Positions 19,618 through 31,604 of a stretch of DNA of 64,000 nucleotides are shown piece after piece; positions within the stretch are counted from its first letter, which is position 1; each line of letters begins with the position of its first letter. The notes beneath the pieces were generated by a model. It saw only the letters and a list, made by a program, of their open reading frames with translations, was not told the DNA's origin and ran no database searches. The DNA is from Lactarius indigo (Eukaryota; Basidiomycota; Agaricomycetes; Russulales; Russulaceae): contig JAFKAC010000012.1 in assembly GCA_025766275.1 (NCBI GenBank), positions 372,001 through 436,000 on the forward strand, in the 5' to 3' direction. The position numbers and the translations under genes are program-made.

Positions 19618-20718
19618 ATGGTCTGCCGGTACTCCGATGACACCAAGAAGTTGGTTTTATCGATGTCCTTGCAAGGGCTGCGCGACTCAGAAATCAGCGA
19701 TGTCACTGGGATCAGTATCCGGTCGCTCAAGAGGTTCCGCAACACATATCTCCAGACAGGAAACATTTCTCTCCCACCATCAATCGACAATGGTCGGCCA
19801 CGCGTGCTCACTGCTATTCAAGCGAACGTATGTCTACAATATATTGTACATTGATTGTTGTCATTATCTCACCGTCGCAGTTCCTCTGCGGCACCGTTGT
19901 GCGCCAGCCTGACAGTTCACTCATCGAACTGCAGGCGGAACTTCGGGAAGTATGTGGTGTCGAGGTGTCGCTTCCAACGATTATGCATTCCCTCCGAAGG
20001 AAGGGATACACGATGAAATCGGTGTGTCTTCATTCATCCGAGTTGGGGTCCAAGTCCAATCAAATGGCTCATATAACGTCGACGACAGGTCACACGTTGT
20101 GCCCTTGAGCGTAATGAACAAGACCGCAGGGAGTTCATGGACCTCATCACCGCACACTTTCGCCCAGAACAGCTTGTCTTCGCTGACGAGAGCCATTTCA
20201 ATCAACTTACGCTAAGGAGGCCATATGCATGGTCCATTCGTGGTGAGCGTGCCTCTCGCTACGAGTTTCTCCTTCGCGGCACCAAATACTCGATATTACC
20301 CGCTATCTCCCTGGATGGGATTCTACACCTTGAGGTTGTCGAGAATGCCGTTACTGGCGACATTTTTCGACAATTCGTTGAAGGCCTGCTCCCGCGCATG
20401 AACGAATGGCCAATGCCCAATTCAGTCCTTGTTGTCGACAACGCGGCCATTCACAAGGTCGCAGGGATTCGTGAACTGGTCGAGGGACGGGGCGCTCGCC
20501 TTATTTACCTTCCCACATATTCCCCGGATTTCAATCCGATTGAACTGGCATTCTCGTCCATCAAGGCTTGGCTGCGCGCAAATCGTGCTCGCATCAATGC
20601 GGACATCGAGGCCGGTGATGGCAGCGTCTACAACGCATTCTGGGCTGCCGTCCACTCTGTCACAGGGGACAATGCAAAGGGCTGGTATACCCACTGCGGG
20701 TACCAAGTCCCTCCATAG
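19618..20718 (+). CDS. Tc1/mariner (DDE_3) transposase
   Basis: Three exons, 19618-19827, 19881-20021 and 20089-20718, join in phase to 326 residues; introns are 53 and 67 nt. The N-terminus has a homeodomain-like helix-turn-helix (SLQGLRDSEISDVTGISIRS) and a second one over LQAELREVCGVEVSLPTI, which bind the terminal repeats. The catalytic DDE core is complete: Asp in FADESHFN, Asp in VVDNAAIH and Glu in YSPDFNPIELAF. It cuts and pastes the element at TA dinucleotides in the nucleus. No stop or frameshift is present, so the enzyme may be active. Confidence 0.92.
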
Positions 20719-20908
20719 TCTTTTTATGTACATACTTGTGCACGTGGACTGTCAAAGAAATTTTTTGATTCGGATAGCCTATGTACAGCAGTACGGGTGC
20801 ATCAAACCTCGAGGAGGGAAAGCTACCGCTGCATGCTACAAGTTGTATGTACGCGACGCGGCTGGGGGTGATATGTGACATGTGACACGTGACAGTTGAC
20901 AAAGCACC

Positions 20909-22926
20909 TCACACTTCGTACGACGTTGCCCTGTACGATGTTTCTCTGTCACCATCCACATCCGTCTTCACTCCATCCACCAATGTCTCATCATCTGAAA
21001 CTTCGATCACCTCGTCTAGGCGATCTTCTTCAAGCAACTCTGGGGCACGTTCTGTCTCCTGTTGAGAAAGTGAGTTATTTTCAGTCGTGTCGTCGCTCTC
21101 CCTCGGGTCCACTAAACCAAGAGGGATGAAAAGATCATAGCAAAAGTTTTGGAGACGTTGGGCGAGATCATGGGTGAGATCCCCAAACGACGCGAGGATT
21201 GAGATTGGAAGTGAGTACAGGATCACTGAATCCGTGATACCGAGCTCCATCAATTCTTCCTCTAGGTCGACATATTTCAGGCCAATGGCCGGGTCGTATT
21301 CATCCATGAGCCGTAGCAGCTCCATCACCGTCGGCACCCTCAATTCTGCAAGGCAATCAAGAAGGATCAAAATACGTGAGGGCGGCGTTTGTGTACTGGG
21401 CCCCGCTATGCTTGGCGGTGTGGCACGTGAAGTGTTACGATCGACACAAGCAACATGCGATGGACCTGGAGTGGGCGTCGACACAGTCGAGACATGGTGC
21501 GTTGCTTGCACCATGGGAATCTCCGTTCCTACTGTAGGTGTGATATTGACAGAGACATGGACCTCGGGCGTTGCACGAATGGTCCGAGCCTTTTTTGTTG
21601 GCGGATAGTCGTATTTATTGAGGTTCGGCGGGGTATATACCATCATATTTTCAAGTGACTGGAAAAATGGGTGAGTTTTCCCATCGCATCTGCTCGACTT
21701 CACGCTGCTTACTATCTGCTTTGCCCACAGACTCATATCCTTGTGGGTTAACTCTTCATGCTCTCCACTCGTACTCTCGACTAGGCAGTATGTTCGTTTT
21801 CCGGGTCTGGAGTGCTTTTCACAGGCGACATGTTGCTGCAATTGGATGAGGCAGCCCAATTGTCATACCATGTCGGGACTTGGCACCGGGGGGATGTCGT
21901 CTTCGCAACGGTGCTTCTCCTTCCCCTTCCCCTTGGTGTTCTGCACCTTCGCACGTGTGGGCTCATGCTGTGGATATGCAAAGGTCAGTGTATGTTTTCG
22001 TTACACGCCGCGAGACTCACCTTATCTTTGACCTCCATCGACACCGCACGCGTCCGCGCTGAACGCACCTTTTCAATCAGCTTGGCGATTGCGTCCATCC
22101 AATCAAACTCGGACCCAAGCTCTGACCATGCTTGTCCACTTCCACTGATCCGGAACATGATACGTACCCCACTGCGTGGCCTATCAAGGTAACGGTGGAC
22201 TTCCTCACGGAAGTCTGCCCATATCATGTCGGTCTGCGCAGTGAACGCGGATTTGATGTGGTCATTGATCACCTCTGTCCGGAATCGCCAAACTTCGAGC
22301 TGTTCATTGCTGACTTCCTAGCGCCAAGGTACGTGACACTCACCTCCATCACTGACTTCCTTGTTAGGGTAGGTCCTTCCCGGCTTGGTACTCACAGTCG
22401 ACGATGGGGTGGCATCGTTCGCGCTCACACCCCCATCTCTCCGGGCCACTCCTGGATCCTGGCGCCGAGGGATGTCTCGATCCATGGGTCCCGGCACGAA
22501 TCCCGGCAGGGGTACCAAGGGGTATTGGGGATAACCCCATGGAAGAAAGGGCTCAGCACCGACGTTAAGACCGTACGGATTGTGGTGCATTCCTGGTGGG
22601 TACACTCCAGGGTAGGACGCACCACCCAGACGTGCATAGGTTTGTGGCGTGTTCGTCGCTGGACCAGCCGAAGGGTACTGATCGCTGATTTGATTAGGAG
22701 GGCCTGCCACTGGTGGCAGGTGTGGAGATGGCGGAGGTGGCAGTGGTGGTAGTGAGGGAGTCTGAGGTGGGCAATGGCCCTCAGGTGGTGGCAGTGGCAG
22801 CGGCGGCAGTCCATGCGTTGCTACAGGTTTGTCTGAGGATGGCCGCGACACATGCAAGATGACCTTGCGCACACGGGGTCGTGGCTGACTGGCTTCCGGT
22901 GTTTCAGGAGTACTACGGGGGGGCAT
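20909..22926 (-). CDS. Companion gene of the Tc1/mariner element, unknown function
   Basis: Read on the minus strand, exons 22926-22396, 22317-22021, 21946-21869, 21835-21713 and 21658-20909 join in phase to about 592 residues. The 33-nt intron between exons 3 and 4 is shorter than normal, so that junction is doubtful. The N-terminal third is extremely Pro-rich (PPLPLPPPEGHCPPQ...). Exon 2 is helical (EQLEVWRFRTEVINDHIKSA). A basic stretch, YPPTKKART, could be a nuclear signal. Near the C-terminus, DLEEELMELGITDSVILYSL resembles the end of a SAM-like helical domain, and an acidic tail contains VIEVSDDETL, which fits a SUMO-interacting motif. I do not recognise the family. Being inside the terminal repeats and convergent with the transposase, it probably helps transposition or controls it. 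Confidence 0.65.
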
Positions 22927-23604
22927 TGGTATCGAGCTACGGTAAGTCTGCGACCCCCTTTGGTCCCAATCCTACTGCTACTTATACTCTACATTTTTCA
23001 GAGTTTACCTTTTCGTGTTGCGCCGTTGAGTTGTGCCCCCCCTCTCCTCACCCTCGTGACCACTCACAATGAGTCGCGCCCCGACCCCAGCCCCAAATGC
23101 CGTCGCAAGGGCCAACAATTGTGGTGATGGGCGGCGTTGACAATGCAAGTCGTGTGATGCATACGCCGTGAAATATGTCGTGCGAGGTGCTACACATGGG
23201 CTTTTGTGGTGGGTCCACTTCCTCTGTTCTCAAGCCGACATGTGTCTTGAGCTGACTCAAACTTTTGCCCAGGATATACGCACTACCCCTCAAGTCCTTG
23301 GCAGCAAGTCCCCCAAGTTTTACGCCGCGCACAAGGTGTACTTGCCAATTTCAACTTTTCTCATCAACAAGTTGACAGCGGCATTCACACTGTAATATGT
23401 AGTATATTTGATACGAAGTTTTTTCCTGTCCCGTGCTCGCACTAGACCGAATGTAAATTTTATTCACAAATGATTTTCCAAAACCGATAAGTAGGATGTA
23501 TAATTTCATTCATTAATTATTATGATTCGGTTTTGTGAGAAAGAAATTCGGCATGATCACCGAGATGCCCATTCAACCCCCGCCTGTGTGTGTAATGTTG
23601 TAAA
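22927..23604. other. Right subterminal region of the transposon
   Basis: This holds the presumed promoter of the companion gene, which reads leftwards, and about 250 bp of AT-rich subterminal DNA. There is an imperfect inverted pair around 23476-23545 (ccaaaaccgataa and attcggttttgtg). I see no further gene. Confidence 0.5.
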
Positions 23605-23630
23605 AATCGGCAAGTGTTATGAAAAGCGCT
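23605..23630 (-). repeat. Right terminal inverted repeat of the Tc1/mariner element
   Basis: Complement of the left repeat at 19361-19387; TA follows at 23632-23633. Confidence 0.9.
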
Positions 23631-23633
23631 ATA

Positions 23634-24235
23634 GAGCTCTTAGTACATGGAAACCGGTCCTTAAGTACTGCTGGTAAGAGTCGTATGGAAGCTACGAGAA
23701 TGTCCTTCGAATCATACAGAAAGTGCGAGTCAACAAGTTGGAAGGACGTTCGGAAACACTGAGAACGATCGAGAAGGTACGAGAGGCGAAAGTACGTAGC
23801 GTAACATTCGGGCTGAAACTTCAGTCGTTTCTAACACCAGTCCGTGTTCTGGCAGACCGACCGACTTCCTTCAGTGCGTGAAGCACCCCCCTATCCCACC
23901 GCGAACCTGAGGACGCCAATGACCTTTTCATTTTGCCTCTTCTTTATCTTGTTCCCCTTTACATTTACAACTGGCACCCTCCTTCCGCATTATATCAGTG
24001 CCCATAGCTCCAGCGCTATTGCCGACAATTGATCGCTGAGACCTCTTTGTCAAACTACACACATGGGAATTGGCAGGGAATTTCAGGGGATTGATCTTTT
24101 GACGATGCTAAAGAACACAGAGATTTCCACACAGTTTACAATACCTTTAAGTCTCATTGAAAATTTTGTCCATGGAAAGCTTAAGTAGAAACGGAAAGTG
24201 GAACCCCAGGAATGGAAAGGAGGGAAAGCGTCGCG
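23634..24235. other. Spacer after the Tc1/mariner element
   Basis: No gene recognised. This is the right flank of the insertion, continuing from the TA target to the start of the second segmental copy. Confidence 0.4.
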
Positions 24236-24560
24236 CTCCGTCCCACCATGCGCATCAAGATCATGCACGGCAATGGGCCCGTCAGGGTCATCACGCGCGG
24301 GGCGGCGGTCGAGGAGTCGCGCGGTGCTACACCAAGCATTGTGTTCCGTCTTGAGGGCGTCGGCGCGGATATGTGAATTGTCCTGGTGCGTGTTCGATGT
24401 GTTTGCTTGGGGGAAGGTTTCGCTCAGTTATCAGCAGACTGAACATATGTCCCTGTCCACGCACAATCGAAATAGCCCTCATGGAGAGGCCCGGCCTGGA
24501 GTGCAAGATGCTCGAATTCAACATATCCCGGACATTAAAAAGATCTTGAGAAGAGGCAGG
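24236..24560 (+). pseudogene. Decayed fragment of the RnpA-like gene
   Basis: Matches about 1095-1440 of the intact gene: ITRGAAVEES is kept, then a TGA at 24374 stands where the intact gene has the Lys-Trp codons. The exon 1 and most of exon 2 counterparts are missing, indels occur around the former intron, and the frame is lost in the last exon. It is a relic of the duplication, not an expressed gene. Confidence 0.75.
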
Positions 24561-24599
24561 CGGGCGCAGGACGCCAGGCCCTCGACTCGCTCAAAATGG

Positions 24600-25560
24600 T
24601 ACCAGTGACGTCTACCGCGTTTCAAACAATGTTCTTCCATTCAAGAAAAAATCACCACCAGATAAGAACAGGAATCTACAGTAATGTCCGAAAAAGGCTC
24701 AGGACCAGTCAAATATGAATGCTCACGGTGAAGTTGCGTACCGCGGAGAGGTCGGCCCATTGAAAGAGGCGGTGGATCGCGATACGAAACGAAGTTAGAG
24801 GTTACTGTAGTAGGCGGCTAGGCGCATAAGGAGTATAATATGGTTAGCCACCCATTGTGGAACCAAAGCCCTTTCCAAGACCCCCATTCTTCCGACAACG
24901 ATGGGCAATGAGCCATAGTACGGCGGCCTTCCGCAATAGGTGAGTGGCAACAGAAGACGCGAACCAATGTTCTCGCCCGGGTACGGTCGGTCAAAACTAA
25001 TAGTTGTACAATGAGTGGCTCTTCCGCTGACTTTGCTATATTCTTGTCAGGACATATAGGTCGTCCAGCAGGCTCGCTCCTGAGTCTTTCTTTCTTGATC
25101 TAACTGTAAAAATGGAGCAGAGCACTAAAGGAGCTCAGCGCTCAACAGTCGAAATCGAGGTTCAAACAACGGTTTTGCATTTGCCACGTGGCACGTGAAG
25201 AGGTTGATGCGAATTGCCAGGGAATGGGCCTGACAAGCGCTTGCAAACGACCCTCCATCACTCCCTGCATCATTACGTGGCGTGGAAGCATGATGACATT
25301 GCAACAATACAGTGCGGTATGACTGACAGGCCGCCGGACACGATTGGGGACGCGAGCACACAGGCACCAACGTACACTGTATATCGTAAATTCGGGCTCC
25401 AGTACACTGGCAGTGACACGCTGTCACCATCCGTGGGAGAGGCACAGCGCTAACCTCCAACTCCTCTGAGTCGCACCCGGGCATCCCACCCCACAACGGC
25501 ATCATACTCCTCACTTCCTTCTCCCTTCCTACCTGTAGCCAGCTCCTCTGTACTACCCTG
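24600..25560. other. Intergenic region upstream of lyase B
   Basis: No gene recognised. Several short segments match the DNA upstream of lyase A (for example gtccgaaaaaggctcaggac at 24687 and cattacgtggcgtgg near 25270). A CT-rich tract precedes the ATG of lyase B, as in copy A. Confidence 0.55.
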
Positions 25561-27342
25561 ATGGCGCTTCTTCGCGCCATCGTCCTCTCTTTTCTTGCTG
25601 TCCGCTCCTTAGCTGATGATCTCAGCGTGGGGTTTTCACCCTACGATAATGACTTTATCGAGCCAAGCTACATTCTAGGAAAAAACTGGAACGCAACGAC
25701 CGCCGTCGCCCAAGAGGCAATCGTCCAGTGGGCAGACTCGCTCGCTGCCCAGGGCCCGTGGTGTGCGTGCATTCCCTCCCCTTTTCTCTTCCTTGGGATC
25801 AATTGAGCCCTTCTGGCCCTTGGTGTAGCTGTCACAACTTCCAAGGCATTTCTTGCGCCATCAAACAATACGCACGATTATCTTAGTTGGGCACCATAGT
25901 GAGTTCGACTCAAAAAGTTCGTATTTATTGACCTCGATTTGTTCATTTGGCATACTTTTAGCTGGTGGCCGAACTGCTCCGGCGTAGGCAACACCACAGA
26001 GCTGACACCGCAACAAAGTACCTAAATTTTTCGTATGACCGACCCCCCTGCTTGCTAACTGTCGTTTTTCTGCCCTGTGCCTAGTCTGGGTCACATGTCC
26101 ATATGTCCCTCGCGACGGTGAGTTCAATCCGGACTTCCGAACGGTCAACAACACGGGCGCCTTTACCGCTATGTCCGATGCGATTTTCTCCAATGCGCTT
26201 GCCTGGGCGATCAATGGCTCGTCCGTGTACTCCTCGAACGTCGCAAGTTGGATCAACACCTGGTTCCTCGCGCCTGACACCTACATGAACCCGAATCTTA
26301 ACTACGCCCAGGTGGTACGTGGGCCCGGCGCCAACACCGGCACGCACACCGGTGTGCTCGACCTCAAGTGTATGACGAAGGTCGTCAATGCGGTGCTCGT
26401 GCTACGTGCAGGGAAGGCACCCGAGTGGACGGATACGATCGACTCTGGGCTTGTGAACTGGACAACGACGTACATTGGATGGCTCATGAGCAACAAGATC
26501 GCGCTAGAGGAAGCTGCTTCAGCCAAGTGCGTCGCTTCTTCGCGCGTCGCCACAATTGTATCTTAATTGTTCCTTGATGCCGGGCAGCAATCATGGGACG
26601 TTCTATTATAACCAGCTCGCGGCGCTGCAAATCCTCGTGAACGACCTCGCGGGCGCCAATGCGACGCTACATAAGTACTTCTCTACGCTGTACCAACATC
26701 AGGTCCTCGCCAGTGGCGAACAAGTGCGTATGCTACGTTAGCTCAAAACTATACTCACTTCTGACATGCACTGCCCAGCCTTTTGAGGCGGAGCGGACGC
26801 GGCCGTTTCACTACCGGTCGTACAACCTAGCCGCGATGATCGTAAGCCCATAGTCTCTCGAGGTCCGCCCTGCTCTCCACTACTAATCTTCGCCCATCCA
26901 GACCAACGCGCGCCTCGCCGCGCACATCGGGTTTAACGCCTGGAACCTGACGACTTCCGCTGGGGGCTCGATCAAAGCCGCGATCGACTTCACGATGACC
27001 GTCCCGCCGAAGGACGAGCCCGCGTCCGAGCTCTTCCCCAGCGTCGGCGCCGGCGCGGCAGTGTACGGCGACCCGCAAGGCAAATACGCGGCGTTCCTCT
27101 CCCGCTCGCAGGAGGACTACCCCTCCCAGCCGTGGTTCTTCTGGGACCAGCCGCTCAGTGACTCTGGCTGGGTGCGTGCGCACGCGACGCCTTCTGGGAC
27201 TGGCGCTGCGGCCTCCGCTTCGTCGAGCGCGGGCACGAACAAGAACGCAGGTATTCGCACGCGGGTCCTACTCGGCACCCCTGGCGAGTTGCTCCTCGGG
27301 GTGGCGATCATGATTTTGATCCACATCTTTCTCTTCGCGTGA
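25561..27342 (+). CDS. Polysaccharide lyase, alginate-lyase domain type, GPI-anchored (copy B)
   Basis: Exons 25561-25762, 25829-25898, 25962-26017, 26085-26526, 26588-26723, 26779-26841 and 26902-27342 join in phase to 469 residues. Every intron lies at the same codon and phase as in copy A. The signal peptide, NNHG motif (about 257-260), HYRSYN motif, Ser-rich linker and hydrophobic GPI-type tail (LIHIFLFA) are all present. Compared with copy A, the second catalytic-type motif has Ser for Cys (HYRSYN against HYRCYN), the middle domain is nearly identical and the linker before the anchor is eight residues shorter. Both copies look functional, so they may have split substrate range or expression. 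Function as for copy A: beta-elimination on a uronic-acid polymer at the cell surface, substrate unknown. Confidence 0.8.
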
Positions 27343-27697
27343 TCTACGTATTGCTTCTTCTTTTCGTTCTTTCTGGTGTTGTCTTTGCTATTGTTTCCCC
27401 GGTACGTTCGGCGTGTGGACCTTATGTGTGTGAACACTTGTTTGTAAGCGACGTTCCTTGCTTTCAGCTTTTGTTTATATCCTGTTATATAATATCCTGC
27501 AAGATGAGGAAGGATGCTTGGTAGCACCTGAGGCTGGTCCACCTGTTACGTGTTAATCCCTACTGGTTGTTGGAATACCTGAGCTTTGTCTACGCGTCGC
27601 CGTTCTAGCCGAGTTGTGCAACTGTCTACTGCCTGCCTCTATACACTACAAGAACAACCAAGCAGCGTGACTGAAGCCGAATCATCACAGTATGGCC

Positions 27698-28072
27698 TCA
27701 TTGTTTCAAGCCCCAATAATTCATGAGACAGCGACTCAATAGCAGCTGTGAGAACCAACAGAGATACGAAATCACATGTAAATGTACGATTGAAGAGAAA
27801 TTCGGCATCCCGACTCTAACCGGGTCATGGTCCGGCGTATCAGGACGATCAAGGTCTAGGGCACCAGAGCAACAGGGGTCGAATACCTCTCCCACTTGAA
27901 GCACATGATAGATCCGACGAGTACCACTGAAAACACTGTGAATATCGTACTTTCCAAACGAAAGTGTGTTACAACCTGATCCCAAACCTCTGGGGACACA
28001 AGCTACTATGCCCTCTTGGGATGGCCTTATGGCACGTGTCATTGCGAGTGTCCACATGGCCCCCCCCCCCAA
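27698..28072 (-). CDS. Unrecognised ORF, possibly a gene fragment
   Basis: A 124-residue open frame with a non-repetitive, protein-like composition (GKYDIHSVFSGTRRIYHVLQ, then a Pro/Asp-rich stretch). No family is recognised, no clear splice partners are visible and there is no neighbouring gene to give context. It may be the remnant of a larger gene or a chance ORF. Confidence 0.2.
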   Translation of the reverse strand: MGGGAMWTLAMTRAIRPSQEGIVACVPRGLGSGCNTLSFGKYDIHSVFSGTRRIYHVLQVGEVFDPCCSGALDLDRPDTPDHDPVRVGMPNFSSIVHLHVISYLCWFSQLLLSRCLMNYWGLKQ

Positions 28073-30439
28073 TGCGGGGCATTTGGTGGCTTCGCCAAAG
28101 TGTGTATCAGCATATCGTGAACGCTTACCTTACTCCCCACGTTTCACGTTTCTGATCCCAGCGCGTGCGTTGAAACGCAGAATGTTATGCGATGGCGTAG
28201 TGAGTCCGGATCGCTGATAGGGTCCCGATCACGCGCCACAGGCATCTGGTCCCTGCCAGTGGCCCCTGGTCCCTAGCATGAGTCGCGTACCACAAGCCGT
28301 TGATGATCAGAAAAGCAGGAAGACCTCGGGAGCGATTATACCGCAACACTTGACTGAGGGGGGTTATTCTTGGGGAGCTGCTCTACTATTACATACAGTC
28401 GCCCTGTCCTTTTGCCTCTCGCGCCCTCTCCGCCAGCTCCAAGACGCCAAACTCTCTCCATTTAAGAACCACATCCTCCATATCCCAAGGAATGCCGAGT
28501 CAGTCAGTGCTTTAAGCGTCGAGCGTGATAGGGGTAACATCCTCTGTCTCTCTCCACAGGTGGGGTCGAAGGCCACGCCAAGAAACAGTAACCCTGTACG
28601 AACGAGACGGTGACAGCAAAGAGAGAGAGCAATCCCGAATTCGGTAGCGCCCGACGTCGGTTCTTTGTTTGGTTTTGGTTTCTCTTCCGGGTCCATCCCC
28701 CACGCGATGGCTCCAACCGTCTCTTGCGCCAGCGTCAAGAGAAAATTCTCGAACCTGTCTATTTGTGCTCATGTGCCCTGTGGCTTGGGTCAGTAGTAAA
28801 GCCCGTCACCCCAATTCAACATGGTTCTTCGGATCGACCATCTCTGCTCATCGTCGTGGCGCCGCGCCGGCAAGCTCCCCTAACCGTGGCGATCGACCCC
28901 GTCATGCAAGCGCCGGGGAAAGAGCAGGTGACGACAGGTCGCAAGATGCGGAACTCAGATTCGACAGTCGTCGCGGTAATGGAAGGACTCCGAGATAATC
29001 GATTTCGCTTGTCAACGGTACGCCGGAGTCCGGGAAGCCCCCCCCCACCCGGCACGCCGCCTCGACACAGTCCGAGTCTGAGGTCGACTTTCTCTGTTTT
29101 TTTTTTTTCTCCTGGATTTCCCCCCGCCATTTCAGCGCGTTAATAAATGGAGCAGATCTCTGCACTGGTGAAAGCGCTGCCGACGGGGAACCGGCACCTT
29201 TTCGCGGTGGACTATAGAACCCGGACTGGAATTCACAGTGTCGGATCTAGTAGAAGGGATGGGGAACGTTGCACCGTAACTTACTAGAAAAGACGCTCCT
29301 CGGAGACGCGGCGAAGCAAAAGCCGCGGAGAATGGGAAATATGTTTTAATTGCCAGCGGAACGATGGGCAAGTTCCGTGCGCTACTAGCATGTCGCGTGA
29401 TCAGTGCAGGACCCTTGTATGGACGATCTCTTTGAGCATTCGAGTAGACTCATGACTAGTCGTTTGAATGAGGAGGAAGGGGTCTCAAGCGACTCGAGAA
29501 TGGGACCGGAGGATCTTTCGATCTTTCGGGTCCTAAGCGCAGCCGGCACCCCCATAGAGCGATCGTCAGTCACCGGTCTAGCGTTCAATTATAGGTACAA
29601 CCCTCCTCTCAAATTCTCAACGTGTCCGTTTCGAGGCACAAAGGAATCCTGGTCTTTCTGCTTTCCGGTGGCCGAATAGTTGGGCCACTGATTTGCACGG
29701 CCGCATATTGGACCTAGTGGCCTTATCGATGAAAAATTGTACTCATTCGAGCTGATATGTCCCCATCATAAGTTGTGCCATTATGACCCTGAACGTTCGA
29801 TAATTCACCAGGAAGAGGTCACGAGCCACTCACGACCCTTTGATTTGCGATTAAAGACCTCGCGCGATCCCTCATTCGGCGCCGCTCGGGCTGTCCTCGC
29901 TGCTAGAGTGTTATCCGTTTGAAAGGACCGTGTATGCGCGCCGACGACGTCATAAGAGCAGTTTCTACTGTATACGGCAATCACAGTCGACAGATGTGCG
30001 CTATTACCCGGCGAAGATAATCATTTGCAATGACGTCGTTGCAACTCACTGGCAAGTTGTTCGCTGGCAACAGCGAAGCCCCCGTTGATGATGTATATGT
30101 ACCCACGCTCTCGGGTCGTGTGCCAACCCCAACATCCCGAAAACCCCGGGGGGCTCAGAGAACACTGCACGTGGAGGGAAAATGCCAGCCGGTCCCTGAG
30201 AGCATCATCATCCCCGTCGGCTTTATGTTCCCCTAACCTTTCCCCTCATGTCTGCATCAGAAGATCCATCTGGGGAACACACGGCGTCACCCCCGCTCAC
30301 CTCCTGTCACCGCGCGCTACTCTACATTGTAACTTATATCATAGAATCTTCTTTAGATTTACACGACGAGCACCGTCATCGTCGTCATGGTTGTCACGGT
30401 GACCTGGACTAGTACCAGATCTCACTTCGGAATCGTCCG

Positions 30440-30467
30440 CCCCCCCCCCCCCCCCCCTTTTTTTTTT
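30440..30467. repeat. Homopolymer tract C18-T10
   Basis: Eighteen C followed by ten T without interruption. Such tracts are prone to slippage and to sequencing error. Confidence 0.9.
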
Positions 30468-31604
30468 CTTTGATTTTTCTGGAAGTGTATCGACGAGGGT
30501 GTCCTCGTGTTTATGAGTCCTATGACGACAGCGCTTGTAGCTGTGATTCCATTCCACTACAAGTTGACCATCTGCTGGAGGGCTGTGTGCATGCCTGCAA
30601 ACGCGTGGAGCTGACACGCTAGCTCAGCTGACCTGGTTGAAGGCCGCATCACTGTGACAGATACAGTACGGAAGAGTGATAGTCACTAAAGGTATTTAGA
30701 TTAGGAAGGAACCCAGGAGGGGGTGATGACGAGCGGAGGTGAAGGTGAAAGGAAAGAGAATCAACAAGCTTTGCCTCCAGCTGTATCTGATTGTGATGAT
30801 AACGTGAAATGTGATTCATATGATTGGACCAAGGTGTTAATTAATTGATTTGACCCCCCATCTCCGAACCTCCGAACGGACGCCGCCCAGCGGCGCAGGA
30901 ACCAAGACGGGACGCCACATCCGACGAAAATCCGTGAACAACTCGGACTGTTACTGAGTTGTCTATTCTGGCTCGTGATAACGATGGTGCAGAGTTTTGC
31001 TTTTCTGAGGATGGTGGCGGACCTGGGGGGCCAGCTTCTTGTCTATACATGACCACTCGGAACAAATCGGACCTCCCCAAGAAGTGTTGTCTAATCACGA
31101 GATATTCTGAATATGAGGGGTGCGGTTGCCATGAGGCCTTGAAAGTTTTTTTTTGTGTGCGCGTTGTGATGTAACGTGGGAGTACCAGTGATGCCATTAT
31201 TATTCGTGTATCGTGATATGCTATAACAAGAAAGCAAAAAAAAAGACAAAACGTCGTGATGGGGGCGTTTCTAGTAAGTGCGGTGGACACTATGTAGTTG
31301 TCGTGATCGAGTGCATTCTTTCTAAGTGCTCGAAGGGTATGTTATGGGCCTCTAAATTATCACTATCTATGGGGGGAATCCTCCTTCCCCTCCTCGTGGG
31401 AGAGGGGGGGGGCATCAGGGCCAGTTGCCAAAATGAAGAACGAGGAAAGATATAGCCTGTTATCGTTTGAAATGAGCCATGCGCAGAAAGAGAGGATCGA
31501 GAGAGAGAGAGAGCGAGAAGCAAAAACGCACGGTCATTTGCGCCGGGTTATTTCCCCCTTTGAAAGAGTTCACCTGTCGTAGCCGTGGTAAATACTTCTT
31601 CCGC

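Larger units (their letters stand above)
19361..23631. mobile_element. Two-gene Tc1/mariner-type (DDE_3) DNA transposon, 4.27 kb
   Basis: Terminal inverted repeats of about 26-27 bp (agcgcttttcataacacttg then ccgatt) lie at 19361-19387 and, inverted, at 23605-23630, each flanked by TA (19359-19360 and 23632-23633), the classical target of this superfamily. The outermost base differs between ends. Inside are a three-exon transposase on the + strand and a five-exon gene on the - strand, convergent with about 190 bp between their stops. At 4.3 kb it is far longer than a usual one-gene Tc1/mariner element. About 230-250 bp next to each end is non-coding; gaat(a/g)gg(t/c)(g/a)tctcgg occurs near both ends in inverted orientation (19497 and about 23550). 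Confidence 0.85.
24230..27590 (+). repeat. Copy B of the old segmental duplication
   Basis: Colinear with 1040-4480: a decayed end of the RnpA-like gene, diverged intergenic DNA and an intact seven-exon lyase. Similarity begins within exon 2 of the RnpA-like gene, near the stretch gtcccaccgtgcgca, which is where the duplication breakpoint probably lies. Confidence 0.85.
27343..31604. other. Long stretch without a convincing gene
   Basis: Begins with the lyase B 3' UTR. The only notable open frame is 27698-28072 on the minus strand (124 residues, containing SFGKYDIHSVFSGTRRIYHV), which looks protein-like but is not recognised. Other features are a homopolymer switch of 18 C then 10 T (30440-30467) and GA-rich tracts near 31500. 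It appears to be gene-poor DNA, possibly with relics too decayed to name. Confidence 0.4.

Noticed and set aside
22132..22752. 206-residue plus-strand open frame within the transposon
   Set aside because: It lies opposite the Pro-rich exon of the companion gene and is rich in Trp/Arg as expected for the reverse of Pro codons.
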